Below, piece by piece: positions 33,491 to 45,090 of a stretch of 64,000 bases of DNA. The first letter of the stretch is position 1; each line of letters starts with the position of its first letter. The stretch spans positions 38,379,936 through 38,443,935 of the forward strand of contig CM039512.1 in NCBI GenBank assembly GCA_022432975.1. Reading direction: 5' to 3'. The notes below the pieces were generated by a model, which was not told where the DNA came from, made no database searches, and saw nothing but the letters and a program-made list of their open reading frames with translations. The translations under genes were made by a program, and so were the position numbers. The stretch is from Begonia masoniana (lineage: Eukaryota; Streptophyta; Magnoliopsida; Cucurbitales; Begoniaceae).

Positions 33491-35645
33491 TTAAGCATCC
33501 TCTTTGAACATGACATCCTCACCTGAACCTTCTTCACCTACACCATAAGGTTTAACTATAAGCCTAATGCTTAGTAAGGAATGCATGCTGACAGATATAC
33601 ATGAGTACACAATTTAAAGAGACATAATTCATAAACTATTCTTCATTCATGTTCCTCTTTATCATTTACATAACATGTATTAAGGCAGGGAACGAGGGAG
33701 GAAGACAGGGTACATAGTCATTTGCCTATCGCGGCAGTCATACATAATCATTTGTCTATCGCGGCAATCATGATACATCACTCGGCCTCCCCAGTGGGAA
33801 AATTCGCGAGCCATACATATCATACTCGGCCTCCCTGGGAGATTTCGCGAGTCATACATATCATTAACTCGGCCTCCACCAGTGGGAGATTTCGCGAGTC
33901 ATACATATCATTAACTCGGCCTCCACCAGTGGGAGATTTCGCGAGTCATACATATCATTAACTCGGCCTCCACCAGTGGGAGATTTCGCGAGTCATACAT
34001 ATCATTAACTCGGCCTCCACCAGTGGGAGATTTCGCGAGTCATACATATCATTAACTCGGCCTCCACCAGTGGGAGATTTCGCGAGTCATACATATCATT
34101 AACTCGGCCTCCACCAGTGGGAGATTTCGCGAGTCATACATATCATTAACTCGGCCTCCACCAGTGGGAGATTTCGCGAGTCATACATATCATTAACTCG
34201 GCCTCCACCAGTGGGAGATTTCGCGAGTCATACATATCATTAACTCGGCCTCCACCAGTGGGAGATTTCGCGAGTCATACATATCATTAACTCGGCCTCC
34301 ACCAGTGGGAGATTTCGCGAGTCATACATATCATTAACTCGGCCTCCACCAGTGGGAGATTTCGCGAGTCATACATATCATTAACTCGGCCTCCACCAGT
34401 GGGAGATTTCGCGAGTCATACATATCATTAACTCGGCCTCCACCAGTGGGAGATTTCGCGAGTCATACATATCATTAACTCGGCCTCCACCAGTGGGAGA
34501 TTTCGCGAGTCATACATATCATTAACTCGGCCTCCACCAGTGGGAGATTTCGCGAGTCATACATATCATTAACTCGGCCTCCACCAGTGGGAGATTTCGC
34601 GAGTCATACATATCATTAACTCGGCCTCCACCAGTGGGAGATTTCGCGAGTCATACATATCATTAACTCGGCCTCCACCAGTGGGAGATTTCGCGAGTCA
34701 TACATATCATTAACTCGGCCTCCACCAGTGGGAGATTTCGCGAGTCATACATATCATTAACTCGGCCTCCACCAGTGGGAGATTTCGCGAGTCATACATA
34801 TCATTAACTCGGCCTCCACCAGTGGGAGATTTCGCGAGTCATACATATCATTAACTCGGCCTCCACCAGTGGGAGATTTCGCGAGTCATACATATCATTA
34901 ACTCGGCCTCCACCAGTGGGAGATTTCGCGAGTCATACATATCATTAACTCGGCCTCCACCAGTGGGAGATTTCGCGAGTCATACATATCATTAACTCGG
35001 CCTCCACCAGTGGGAGATTTCGCGAGTCATACATATCATTAACTCGGCCTCCACCAGTGGGAGATTTCGCGAGTCATACATATCATTAACTCGGCCTCCA
35101 CCAGTGGGAGATTTCGCGAGTCATACATATCATTAACTCGGCCTCCACCAGTGGGAGATTTCGCGAGTCATACATATCATTAACTCGGCCTCCACCAGTG
35201 GGAGATTTCGCGAGTCATACATATCATTAACTCGGCCTCCACCAGTGGGAGATTTCGCGAGTCATACATATCATTAACTCGGCCTCCACCAGTGGGAGAT
35301 TTCGCGAGTCATACATATCATTAACTCGGCCTCCACGCTCTGCACTTAATCTTGGTTACATTTGCTTTTCATATTCTCAACTTAATCATAACAGGAACAC
35401 AGTGCGTAGACATAAAGTTCATAGAGAGAAGTCATATCATGAGGACAAGTAAAACATCCTGTAACTTTACATTTACTTACACAACTTCTTCATATCGTAG
35501 AAATGACAAATCATAGTCAATAAGCTAACATCTCAGTGATTTCCTAATACCTTTGCGGTGTAGGGCCCTAGTGGCCGAAAATCTTAACACATTCACTTAC
35601 CTGGATTCCTTAGCAATCCGAGCTTCTTTCCTTTAACTTCTTCAC
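33491..35645 (-). other. LTR-embedded spliced micro-ORF, copy 6
   Basis: On the minus strand, block 35,645-35,601 lies between TGTTTAG and GTAAGT; block 33,537-33,491 follows GTGTAG and ends GEDVMFKEDA then TAA. The frame stays open upstream through the preceding exon-like block (to about 36,120) without an ATG. The 47-bp array lies in the implied intron, which is therefore about 2.06 kb here. Confidence 0.5.
33782..35335 (-). repeat. 47-bp minisatellite, about 33 copies
   Basis: The plus-strand unit contains CTCGGCCTCCACCAGTGGG then AGATTTCGCGAGTCATACAT. The first two copies are variant; the rest are almost identical, which suggests recent expansion. The homologous place in the element 6 LTR (about 61,095-61,235) has about three diverged copies. 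Confidence 0.95.
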
Positions 35646-36295
35646 CTAAACATGTACATTACAGTAGTTAAAACAAAGTCCTAATAGTCCTAACCATAAA
35701 CCATCCTAGGATCTAATAGCTAAAGTCATTCCGATTCCTCTGTTTGACACACTGCAGTCTGAAATCCGAAACTAGGTGGACAGGTTTTACCATTGGTTAA
35801 ATCCGAGTTGGTTACTTAAAATGTTCAGAATCGATTCGGGATGACATTTCTACTCTCAGATTTTAAAAGGTCTTAAACTACTCGGCCACTGGTAAAAAAA
35901 ATCCGAACTCAGTGCCGAGCTGAAAACAGAGCTCTATTTACTAATGAATGACTACATTGTCCATTTCATACCTCGGGTGTGGATTTGCAGAGAAGAGCAA
36001 GCTCGAAACCAGCCGTAGGTAAAGGGAAGTTCTGGTAGCCGAGAGCAAGAACTTGGGAGAGAAGAAATCGCTGAGAGGGAATGTCGGCTACAGTGGTAAT
36101 AAAATGAGATTTAAGGTTTCCATTTCCTATTTATACCTAATCCATCAATTCTAATTACTAAACTGCCACCCAACCTAGTTTTACTCAACTTGTAATAAAT
36201 TTGTCTTAACATTAAATTTAAATCATAACTGTTAAATAAGAGGGTGGCAATGAAAATGGTCAGAAAATCACCTGGCCGAAATGTCGGGTGTTACA

Positions 36296-37330
36296 TTAGG
36301 TCATCCCTCTCCCCCTACAGTGCAGCATGTTTTAAATTCTTGTAATATTCCTTTTACTAAAATAGTCATGTCTAAGCTATGTATTCCTTGTTAAATGAGT
36401 AAAACTCATCGTTTACCCTTTCAAATTTTCAACTCTCATGCTAGTGCTCTTTTTGATACTGTACATACTGATATTTGGGGTCCATCTCCTATAAAATCTA
36501 TCACTGGTGCACGCTATTTTGTATTGTTTATTGATGATTTCACTCGATTTTCTTGGATTTTTCCTTTGAAATTTAAAAGTGAAGTTCACACTACTTTTGT
36601 TCATTTTCATAAATTTGTTCTCACGCAATTCGGTGTTAATAGCAAAGTTGTCCAATCTGACTGCGGCGGAGAGTTTCAATCTCTCTCCAATCTTTTTAAG
36701 TCCCTTTGTATCAATCATCGTCTATCGTGTCCCTATACCCAAACCAAAATGGTCGAGTAGAGCATAAAAATTGACATGTTGTCGAAACTGGCCTTGCTCT
36801 ACTCTTCCATTTTTCTGTTCCTCAACACTTTTAGCCCTACACCTATACAACAGCTACTACTCTAATAAATTTGTTACCTACTCCTATCCTAAATAATAAA
36901 TCTCCCTTTAAATGCTTGTTCAAATCTATTCTAGATTACTCCTCATTGTGCATTTTTTGTTTTCTATGTTTTCCCCTCCTTCGACCCTTTAACCAACATA
37001 AACTCCAATCTCGCTCTCTTCTCTGTGTTTTCTTAGGTCCAAGCCCTAACCATAAATGTCACATCTACTTAGAACCTATCTCAAGTAAAATATATATTGC
37101 ATGTCATGTCACATTTGATGAGTCTAATTTTCCCTTTTCCTCTTTAATTCCTTCCGCCTCACAAAAATCTACTCTCCAATTCCTATACCCTTTGTTTCCT
37201 CTACACCTTTTCTTACACGTAACATACCTTCCCTCCATCTCCTCAACCCCTCCTCCTACCACAGAACAATCTTCTCCTCTTATTCCGATTGCTCCAATTA
37301 CTAGTCCAACCAATATTCTCTGTACTATTA
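36296..37330 (+). pseudogene. Copia A integrase and linker, decayed
   Basis: Starts HPSPP, completing the pre-integrase motif cut by the solo LTR. The core has HTDIWGPSP near 36,466 (first catalytic Asp), FVLFIDDFTRFSW near 36,520, VVQSDCGGEF near 36,648 (second Asp) and the terminal Glu region near 36,750, where a TAG interrupts. After several shifts the frame reads LINLLPTPILN and a conserved VTFDESNFPF segment near 37,108. This is copia order (integrase before reverse transcriptase). It is not functional. Confidence 0.85.
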
Positions 37331-38890
37331 GTGATCACCCAATGAGAACTAGAGCCAAGGCTGGTATCTTCAAACTTAAAACTTTTTCTGTTGAATCCTC
37401 TTTTGAACCAAAAACCTTCACCCAAGCCTCTAAATGCCCACAATGGCTAGTCGCTATGCAAGATGAGATGTCAGCTCTAAATGAGACCAATACTTGGAAG
37501 TTGATTTCACCTCCAAGAGGGGCTAAAATTATCGGGTGCAAGTGAGTTTGCAAAACAAAACTGAATTTAGATGGCACAGTCAACTAGTATAAAGCTTGTT
37601 TAGTGGCAAAAGGGTGTATGATCAGACATAGGGTATTGATTATGATGAGACGTTCAGTTCAGTTGTAAAACCAACCTCCATTCGCACTACTCTTTCCTTG
37701 GTCGTTTCTTTTGGTTGGACTATTAGATAGCTTGATATAAGTAATGCTTTTCTACATAGAGATCTGATTGAAACAGTATTTATGCAACCTCTAGGTTTCG
37801 TAAATTCATCTCATCCTAATGTTGTTTGCCTACTACACAAAGCTCTCTACAACCTCAAGCAGTCTCGTCGTGCTTGGTATACAAAGTTGTACAATGCTCT
37901 ACTAGGTTGGAGTTTCTCGGCATCAAAGTCAGATTCTTCTCTATTCATTCATCGCACACACTCTACCATTATTCTTATGCTGATGTATGTTGATGATATT
38001 GTTTTAACTGGAAATTTTGCCTCTCTGCTGGATCAATTGCTTTCTTACCTACATTACCAATTTGAGGTCAAAGATCTCAGATCACTCTCTTTTTTTCTTG
38101 GGATTTTAGTTACTCACAACCCCACCAGCTTGAGTTTATCTTAATCACGATACATCTCTGAGTTGCTCCACAGGGCTAACATGGTATCATGCAAACCAAT
38201 TCCTAATCCCATAGTTTTAGAACCAATCCTATCCAAAAATTTTGGTCAACCTCTATCTGATTGTTGTCTCTACCGCAGCATTGTTGGTGGTCTACAGTAC
38301 TGTTGTCTTACTCGTCCTAATATTGCCTTTGCTGTAAACAAGGTTTCTCAATTTATGCATGCAAATTCATATGTTTATTGGCAGCTAGTCAAACGAATTT
38401 TACGATATCTTCAAGGTACTTTAACCTTAGGTATCTCTTTCTCGCCGTCTACTTCTTTTAATTTAACATGTTATACGGATATGGATTGGGCTTCCTGCCT
38501 TGATGATTATAAAAGTACGAGTGAGTTTTGTAGCTTCTTAGGCACCAATCTTATATCTTGGTCATCTGCTAAACAAAAGGTCGTCTCCCTGGCGTCGCTG
38601 AAGTCTTATGGCTACAGTCTCTTCTAAGTGAATTGGGTTTTGTACCCACCAAGGTTCCAATCCTTTGTAACAATATCAGTGCAACCTATCTTCCCTCCAA
38701 CCCTGTGTTTGACTCTAAATCCAAACATGTTGAAATTGACTTTCATTTTGTTTGGGAAAAAATCCTCAACAAAACACTAATGGTCAGTTTCACCCCTTCA
38801 GAAAATCAACTTGCTGATGCTCTTACTAAGCCCTTTTCGTCGTCGTCTTTCTCTACATTTATGTTCAAGATCTTCAACCTATGGACTTGA
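37331..38890 (+). pseudogene. Copia A reverse transcriptase and RNase H, decayed
   Basis: Reverse transcriptase begins with WLVAMQDEMSALNETNTW near 37,444 and PPRGAKIIGCK near 37,512. It carries the catalytic YVDDIVLTGN near 37,987 and LYRSIVGGLQYC near 38,269. RNase H has CYTDMDWASC near 38,470 and ends with QLADALTKPF near 38,808. Frameshifts lie near 37,540-37,640 and 38,625, and stops near 37,586, 37,729 and 38,142. A polypurine tract TTGAGGGGGGA precedes the LTR at 38,904. Confidence 0.88.
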
Positions 38891-38903
38891 TCTTGAGGGG
38901 GGA

Positions 38904-39153
38904 TGTTACAGTATACAATTTTAGTTGATCATTTAACTTCAGTTTTGTTTAATAGCTTAGTTGCTGTCGTTTTAATCACTATTTCCCTCATCATTTCTTC
39001 TGCTGCTTGTACATATCTTGACTTACTGAGAAGAAAGTAAATTACAGAAGCATTCTTTTCAGATTTCAATTTCCCTCTGTGTGCTCATTTTCTTCATCCT
39101 TCTCTTTTTCTTCTTCTTCAATTTTTTGTTGCCCTGCTTGGTTTTCTAACTCA
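38904..39153 (+). mobile_element. 3' LTR of copia A (about 250 bp)
   Basis: Begins TGTTACAGTATACAA after the polypurine tract; CT-rich and TTC-rich toward its end; the right boundary (CA at 39,152-39,153) is set by where CYP88A-like coding resumes. The short TTC tract here is the counterpart of the huge tract at 21,591. Confidence 0.75.
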
Positions 39154-39280
39154 AGTAAGCTACTGCATTCCCTCTCTAGTCTCTCCATTATAGGCTTACT
39201 CTCCGAGCTAAAAAAGATATACATTATTATCTGAAAAGTAAGCTTTCTCCATTGAGTTAAGAACTCTATTTCTCCTATTT
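39154..39280 (-). pseudogene. CYP88A-like exon part, cut off by copia A
   Basis: The minus strand reads GEIEFLTQWRKLTFQ, IIMYIFFSSES and KPIMERLEREC with no stop, about 42 codons. It is preceded by a CTGGGTAG acceptor at 39,281. It fits directly before YGVRAM at 21,393, so the two pieces form one exon split by 17.76 kb of retrotransposon DNA. The segment belongs to the region between the substrate-recognition and I-helix parts of CYP88A. Earlier exons were not recognised to the right. Confidence 0.82.
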
Positions 39281-39669
39281 CTACCCAGAACCCAAACAGA
39301 AGAGAATGATTGAAATTGATAGACGCAGAATCAAAGAGAAGAAATAAAAAATAGAACTATGAAGGTATCATTAAAGGAGAGAAACTCACCAACGCAGTAG
39401 AGAGCACAAACAAATGTATGACGAAGAGATGCAATCATCGACGACACTAAGGTGAGAAGAGAAGAGACGACACAGAAGAAATTGCCATTTGAGTAGACAC
39501 GAAGGACGCATGAAGAAAACACAACACAAAGGGTCGCACTGAGAGGGAGCGAAAAAGAAAGAGAGAGAAATTAAATGCTCAAAAGGAAGAAATGATGGAT
39601 GCTAGACTAAATCTTATTTACCAATGAAGCATGGAAAAAACCTGTCTTTTGTTAACACGTGCGTTTTAC
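39281..39669 (-). other. Probable intron or upstream DNA of the CYP88A-like gene
   Basis: Pyrimidine-rich on the minus strand. A GCGTTG/GTGAGT donor-like site lies near 39,388 and an open stretch upstream of it resembles a leader or small exon, but it does not match a P450 segment I recognise. Confidence 0.4.
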
Positions 39670-39960
39670 TGTTAAGTTATATTTTCGTTTAGTTCATTGT
39701 CTTGTCAAACACTAATCATTTCTCTTCCTAGCATGTACATGTAATGGTTTCCAAAGAGATAGTATACACAGAAGATATTATTCAACTGATTTTCTCTCTC
39801 TCTCTCTCTCTCTCTGCCGCCGTTTTCATCATCGTCTACCTCATTCTTATGCTTTTTCTTCTCCTTCTGCAGCCTCCTCTGTTAATTAAAATTCTCAACT
39901 TGGTATCAGAGCTAAATCTGTACGATATGGGACCAATTAAACACGCTGGATGTGAATGAA
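39670..39960 (+). mobile_element. Copia C fragment: 5' LTR, primer site and first bases of the internal region
   Basis: TGTTAAGTTATATTTTCG to about TTCTCAAC (39,897) has copia LTR size and style, with a CT microsatellite near 39,797-39,818. It is followed by a perfect TGGTATCAGAGC at 39,901-39,912. The element is cut at about 39,960 by minus-strand gypsy DNA, and its remaining body was not identified. Confidence 0.6.
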
Positions 39961-41095
39961 AGAAAAACCTATCACGTTAGACGTATAGACGGGTGTTGTC
40001 CCACATGGACAAAACCAAAGCAAACAAGACACAGTCCAGACCTAGAAAGGACTCGTGTTAAACCCACAAAAAGATGAAGAGTGGTAGTGTGTGTAATATG
40101 AAGAACAAAATAATAAAATAAAGATAAAAATAAAAAGAAATGAAAACCCTAAGCGGACCCGAGAGCTATCTTACGTTATGCTCACGGGTGCATATTTTCC
40201 CGTAGGAAAACAACCACTATCAGGCACCGGTTCGACCCCTTCGTAGTCAAACTTCCAAGGAAGAATGATGAGGAAGGGCAATATGAGTTTACTGTAGCAA
40301 CCTTGAGCTAGTAAGCAAGGAGACCTACTCCTTTCACGGATTGAAAAATCCGTGGCTTACCTCCAATGAAGGTAACAAAGCTTCTCTCTTTGGAAGACAA
40401 AGGTGACTCATGTATTGAGAAATTGGCAAAAGTTTTTCCAATGCAACTAAGCAATGCCTATAAATAACCCCTAATGGTGGCGGCTAGGGTTTGGATAGAA
40501 GGATGAAAAAGAGCCGTTGATGAAGGATGAAGATGGGGGACCAAGATAAGCGGCCACTTGGGCTGCCAAGCCTTGTCTGCGCGAGTGCCCTAGATCCGAC
40601 GGTGGAGATGGAAATCTATGCCTCTTCTAATCCATGGGTCTAACTTTTTTCTTTGCTGCCTCCTTAATGGTTGAGCCATTAGTCTTCAACCCAAAACCAA
40701 CCACTATGCATTTATCTATCCTTAACCAACAATCTAATGCATGATATGAGTAAAGCTTATAGATATACCTTGCTCTCACAAAAAGGGCTAAATGTTTGCC
40801 AAAGAAAGAGAAAATACAAAAGTGTTCAAAAGAAAATAAAGAAAGAAATGCATAAAATAAATGGTTACACATTTAGAATGTCGGAAAGACAAATTCTCGT
40901 CTGATGATGTTCTGAATCCATCTGTGTGTCCCATATTAGCATATGGAGGGGGTGCTCCATATCCAATGAGCTAATCTTCTAAGTGGATCCTTCTAAAAGA
41001 TCAAGACCTGCAAAAGAAACAAAGTCATTAGTAAAATGAGTAAGTAAAGTAACGGACTTTGTCTGTGAACGTGTGATTGGCCTCCTAGGCATGTC
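39961..41095 (-). mobile_element. CRM/Reina-like gypsy fragment: LTR and pol C-terminal tail
   Basis: The minus strand near 41,090-40,981 reads PRRPITRSQTKSV and FVSFAGLDLL, similar to the polyprotein tail of element 4 (GAMTRSRSNSL, LFVGKDYFEDL). The DNA between it and the LTR start (AAGACAAATTC and GCATATGGAGG words at 40,888-40,955) matches 47,560-47,640. The rest, to about 39,961, is presumably its LTR. A TATAAATA lies near 40,460. Boundaries are approximate. Confidence 0.6.
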
Positions 41096-42720
41096 AAAAC
41101 GGTCATGTATAAATATGAGGGGGATTCCCTCACTACTTGAGCTAGCTTTTAGAGTGAGTTCTACCTTCTCACTTTCTATCATAGTATCAAAGCTAAAAGA
41201 TGGCATCGTCCATCTCCACCATTCCCTCTTCCCCATTAGCTCCTCTGTCTTCTTCCCTCCCCCATTTCCCTCTGTAAACCAAACACTCATAATCAAGCTA
41301 AACAACAATAACTACCTCCTATGGAAAGCTCAACTTCTAAATGTGGTTATCGTAAATAGCATCGATAACCTTCTGGACGGCTTCTGCCCACCTCCCCCAT
41401 AATTTCTAGACTCCCTCTCTTCTCAACTCAACTAGGAATACACAGTATAGCAGCAATACAATCAGCTCATCATGAGCTGAATTTTCGCTTCATTGTTGAA
41501 AGAGCTCCTTCCACAGATTGTTTCCTTCCCCAGGGCTAGTGAAATCTGATATGCTCTTGCACAGATGTTCCTCTCATCCTCTCTAGCAAGAATCACTGAT
41601 TTGCGGAGTCGGCTTCACTCTCTGTCCAAAGATGGCATCTCGGCTGCAAGCTATATTCAGAACATCACCACAATCTCCATTATTCTAGCAGCAATCGGGG
41701 AACTGGTGTCATATCGAGACCAGATCATCTACTTTCTCCGTGGTCTGGGCAGCGAGTATAATGCTCTTCGTCACAGCCATCACCAACTACGCTGATCAGC
41801 CACCTTTGGAAGAAATCCATAATCTTCTTCAAAGTTACGATGTTTGGAGAAACAAAACTCAGTGTTTCTCTTCTGATGCCAAGCCTGATTCAGGTGAATG
41901 TTGCTTCTCATTGCCCCTTCTGACCAAGTTGGACGCCTCGGCAGAATAACCCTTTTCTTCCCTGATCTTCCTTCTGGTTCGCATCAGAATGGACCCTAGT
42001 TTATTTCCACCACCAAATTCATGCCGCCCGACCCAACCACCCATGCAACAATTTAAACCCAAGTGCCAGATCTGCAACAAAATAGGTCATTCAGCTCTGA
42101 CCTGTTACCACCACCTGAACCCGACCTACCGCCAATCTGCTCTGCAAACCCAATTTAATCCTTCCTCCTTGGCCCTCACCTATCGCACAGCCCATGCCCA
42201 AGACAACTAGCAGCTTACCTCACACTCAAACCCACAACCATTACACCTCACCCTCCTCTCCTTTCAACGTCCTTGCTAATTTAAACAAAACTTCCACTCT
42301 TACTGACGCCGTTCTCCTCTGCATCAATCTCACCGTGGCTACTTGATTCTTGTGTGACACATCATTTCATGCTACAATCCTCCATTCTAAATAATCTACA
42401 GCCTTACATTGATCCTTCCCAAGTCTCCACTACCGACGGTAAACTTCTCCACATCTCTCAAACTGGTTCCTCTGTTATTCTGACCATCAGTCGAACACTC
42501 AATTTACATACTGTCTGTCACACTCCATATATTTCTCATAACCTGTTGAGCGTCACTCAATTATGTATTGAAAATTCTGTGTTTATGGAATTTCATTCAA
42601 ACTCCTTTTTTGTCAAGAATCGTAATTCCCACCGAACTCTACTTTGTGGTTCCCTCAATGACGGTCTCTATCAGATTCCATCTGCCAGCCTAGTTCTGTC
42701 CTTAACTGCGTAGCTGTCGG
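41096..42720 (+). pseudogene. Copia B leader, gag and protease, decayed
   Basis: A TATAAATA near 41,108 and a degenerate primer site (ATAGTATCAAAGC, about 41,183) suggest the tail of a 5' LTR. Gag starts at ATG 41,200 and contains LIIKLNNNNYLLWKAQLL, typical of copia gag. It then has LSSSLARITDLRSRLHSL near 41,568 and a zinc knuckle CQICNKIGHSALTC near 42,065-42,106. The protease site reads LLDSCVTHHF near 42,339, where LDSGATHH is usual, so the active-site Gly and Ala are lost. The pre-integrase segment follows to 42,720. Several stops and shifts are present. Confidence 0.85.
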
Positions 42721-43860
42721 TTCAACCTGCTGCCTTCTCAAATTTTTGGCACCTCCGTTTAGGTCATCCCTCTTCCTCTATTTTGCACCAAGTATTAGAC
42801 TCGTGAAATGTTAAATGTACATAACCTGATTTGCAAAAATTATGTATTCCCTGTCAAATGAGTAAAACTAATGGATTACCTTTTCCAATTTCTAAATCAT
42901 ATGCTCGTTTTCCTTTTGATATTGTACATACTATTTTTTGGGGTCCATCTCCTACTAAATTTATTACTGGTGCATGATATTTTGTCTTATTTGTTGATGA
43001 CTGCACTCGATTCACTTGACTTTTTCCCTTGAAAGTAAAAAAGTGAAGTTCACACTACATTTGTGCATTTTCATAAACTAGTTTACACGCAATTTGGTGT
43101 CAAAATCAAAGTCATCCAATTGGACTGGGTGGAGAATTCCAATCTCTGTCTCCTTTGTTTAAATATCTTGGTATTCATCATCGTGTCTCGTGTCTATATA
43201 CACCAAATCAAAATGGTAGAGTAGAGTGTAAAAATCGGCATGTTGTCGAAACTGGTCTCGCTTTATTTTTTCATTCATCTGTTTCTCAACATTTCTAGAC
43301 CTATGCTTTTGCCACAGCCACTACCCTGATTAATTTGCTAGGTACTCCTATCCTAAATCACAAGTCTCCTTTCGAATGTTTGTTCAATTCTATTCTAGAT
43401 TATTCTTCGTTGCGTGTCTTTGGTTGTCTTTGCTTTTCCCTTTCTTCGACCATTCAACCAACATAAACTACAACCTTGTTCCCTTCCTTGTGTTTTCTTA
43501 AGAACAATTTCTCATCGTAAAGGCTCTATATGCTTAGACCCTTATTCAAATAAAATGTACATTTCTCGTCATGTTACATTTGATGAGTCTAGTTTTCCAT
43601 TCTTTTCCTTTAATAAGTCTACTAAACAACAACCCTCCTTTTCTCGTCTGATTCCCTATGTCTCCTTTCAACCGTTTTCTACCAACAAGACGGCTTCACC
43701 TCCATCAACTTTCTTCATACCTTTCTCTCCTCCCATGCCCATAGACCATCATGTCTCCACATCTCCATCCCCTCCTAACCTTATTAACCAACCTCCTCTC
43801 CTATACCATCTATAAACAATTCTCTTCAGCCACTTATCCAAGCTACTTTTAATGTTCATC
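42721..43860 (+). pseudogene. Copia B integrase and linker, decayed
   Basis: FWHLRLGHPSSS near 42,750 leads into the core. WGPSPTKFITGA is present, but the first catalytic Asp in HTD(I/V)WGP has become Ile (HTIFWGP near 42,928). The QNGRVECKNRHVVETG region near 43,210 retains Glu. VTFDESSFPF lies near 43,576. Frameshifts and stops are frequent. It is a sister of copia A. Confidence 0.82.
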
Positions 43861-45090
43861 CTATGACTACCAGAACAAAAGGTGGTATTTTTAAGCCAAA
43901 AGCCTTTACCATTGACTCTTCCCTTGATCCAAAAACTTTCCAACAAGTCTTCAAATCCTCACATTGGTTAACGGCCATGCAGGAAATCTCTACTCTCAAT
44001 GAAACCAACACTTGGGGATTAGTTTCACTTCCAAGAGGGGCTAAAATTATAGGGTGCAAGTGGGTCTTCAAGACTAAGCTGAATTTAGATGGCACAGTTT
44101 CTCGATACAAGGCTCGTCTAGTGGGAAAAGGCTATGATCAGATAGAGGGTATTGACTATGACGAGACTTTTAGTCCAGTTGTTAAACCGACTTCAGTGCA
44201 CACTATTCTTTCCTTAGCCATCTCATTTTGCTAGATTATTAGACAACTAGACATCAACGATGTTTTCCTACACAGTGATTTGACTCAAACAGTTTATATG
44301 CAACAACATCCAGGTTTTATCAGACTTTATTTTCCATCAGTTGTATGCTTATTACATAAAGCCCTCTATGGTTTAAAACAGTCTCCTAGGGTCTGGTATA
44401 CAAAGTTATACAATGCCTTAATAGGTTGGGGTTTCTCGGCATCAAAATCTGACTCATCATTATTTGTTCATCAAATGCAATCCTCGCTTATAATTATGCT
44501 AGTGTATGTCGATGACATTATCTTGACAGGTAACTCCGCCGCTCTATTAGACCAGCTTTTAGGTTATCTACATTCACAATTTAAAGTTCAAGATCTTGGA
44601 CCACTCTCATTCTTTTTCAGCATTTAGGTCACCCACATTCCTGTTGGCATGAGCCTTTCAAAATCGAAATATATCTCTGAGTTACTTCACAAGGCTAATA
44701 TGGATTCCTGCAAGCCGGTCCCTACTCCCATGGTTGCGGGACCAATCTTATCAAAACATTCTGGAATACAACTCCGTAATGGTTTACTCTACCGCAACAT
44801 TTTCGGCGGCTTATAATACTCTTTTCTTACTCGACTAGATATTGTCTTTGTCGTAAACAAGGTTTCACAGTTTATGCACACACCATCAGACATTCACTAG
44901 TAAGCAATCAGGCGAATCTTGAGATATTTTAAAGTACACCCACTTTAGGCATCTCCTTCTCGCCTTTTGTATGTTTCAATTTGACTTGTTATACGGATGC
45001 AGACTGGGTTTCTTGTCCAAATGATCATAAAAGCACAAGTGGTTACTGTATTTTCCTCAGAACTAATCTTATCTCTTGGTCTTCTACTAA
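43861..45090 (+). pseudogene. Copia B reverse transcriptase and truncated RNase H
   Basis: TRTKGGIFKPKAF near 43,868 starts the reverse transcriptase. It retains LPRGAKIIGCKWVFKTK near 44,030, DYDETFSPVVKP near 44,155, LYGLKQSPRVWYTKLYNA near 44,363 and the catalytic YVDDIILTGN near 44,507. RNase H starts CYTDADWVSC near 44,985 and ends abruptly after ISWSSTK at about 45,090, with unrelated DNA beyond. No 3' LTR follows, so the element is truncated. It is less decayed here than in its integrase. Confidence 0.87.

Larger units (their letters stand above)
32419..36295 (-). mobile_element. Gypsy solo LTR, 3.88 kb, in copia A
   Basis: Reading on the minus strand it starts TGTAACACCCGACATTTCGG (36,295) and ends CCGGGGTCGTTACA (32,419). 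It is flanked by the perfect 5-bp duplication TTAGG (32,414-32,418 and 36,296-36,300) and has no internal region, the signature of LTR-LTR recombination. It is closely related to the element 6 LTR. Copia A resumes in the correct codon (LWHLRLG then HPS) after the duplication. It carries a bZIP-motif repeat and a 47-bp minisatellite. Confidence 0.95.
21394..39153 (+). mobile_element. Ty1/copia element A, interrupted by two gypsy insertions, inside a CYP88A-like exon
   Basis: The left end is TGTTACCGTATACAG at 21,394. The right LTR starts TGTTACAGTATACAA at 38,904 and ends near CTAACTCA at 39,153. Internal parts in order are gag (23,023-23,350 and 31,520 on), protease, integrase, reverse transcriptase and RNase H, a copia order. 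Excluding gypsy element 3 and the solo LTR, about 5.7 kb remain, including the 1.43 kb TTC tract. Target duplication bases do not match cleanly (CATAG on the left, AGTAA on the right). All coding parts are decayed. Confidence 0.85.

Noticed and set aside
33782..35335. CRISPR-like array
   Set aside because: Units are contiguous without unique spacers, and the context is a plant LTR retrotransposon.
39331..39522. Hydrophobic minus-strand small protein upstream of the CYP88A-like exon
   Set aside because: No match to a P450 N-terminus that I recognise; probably intron or leader DNA.
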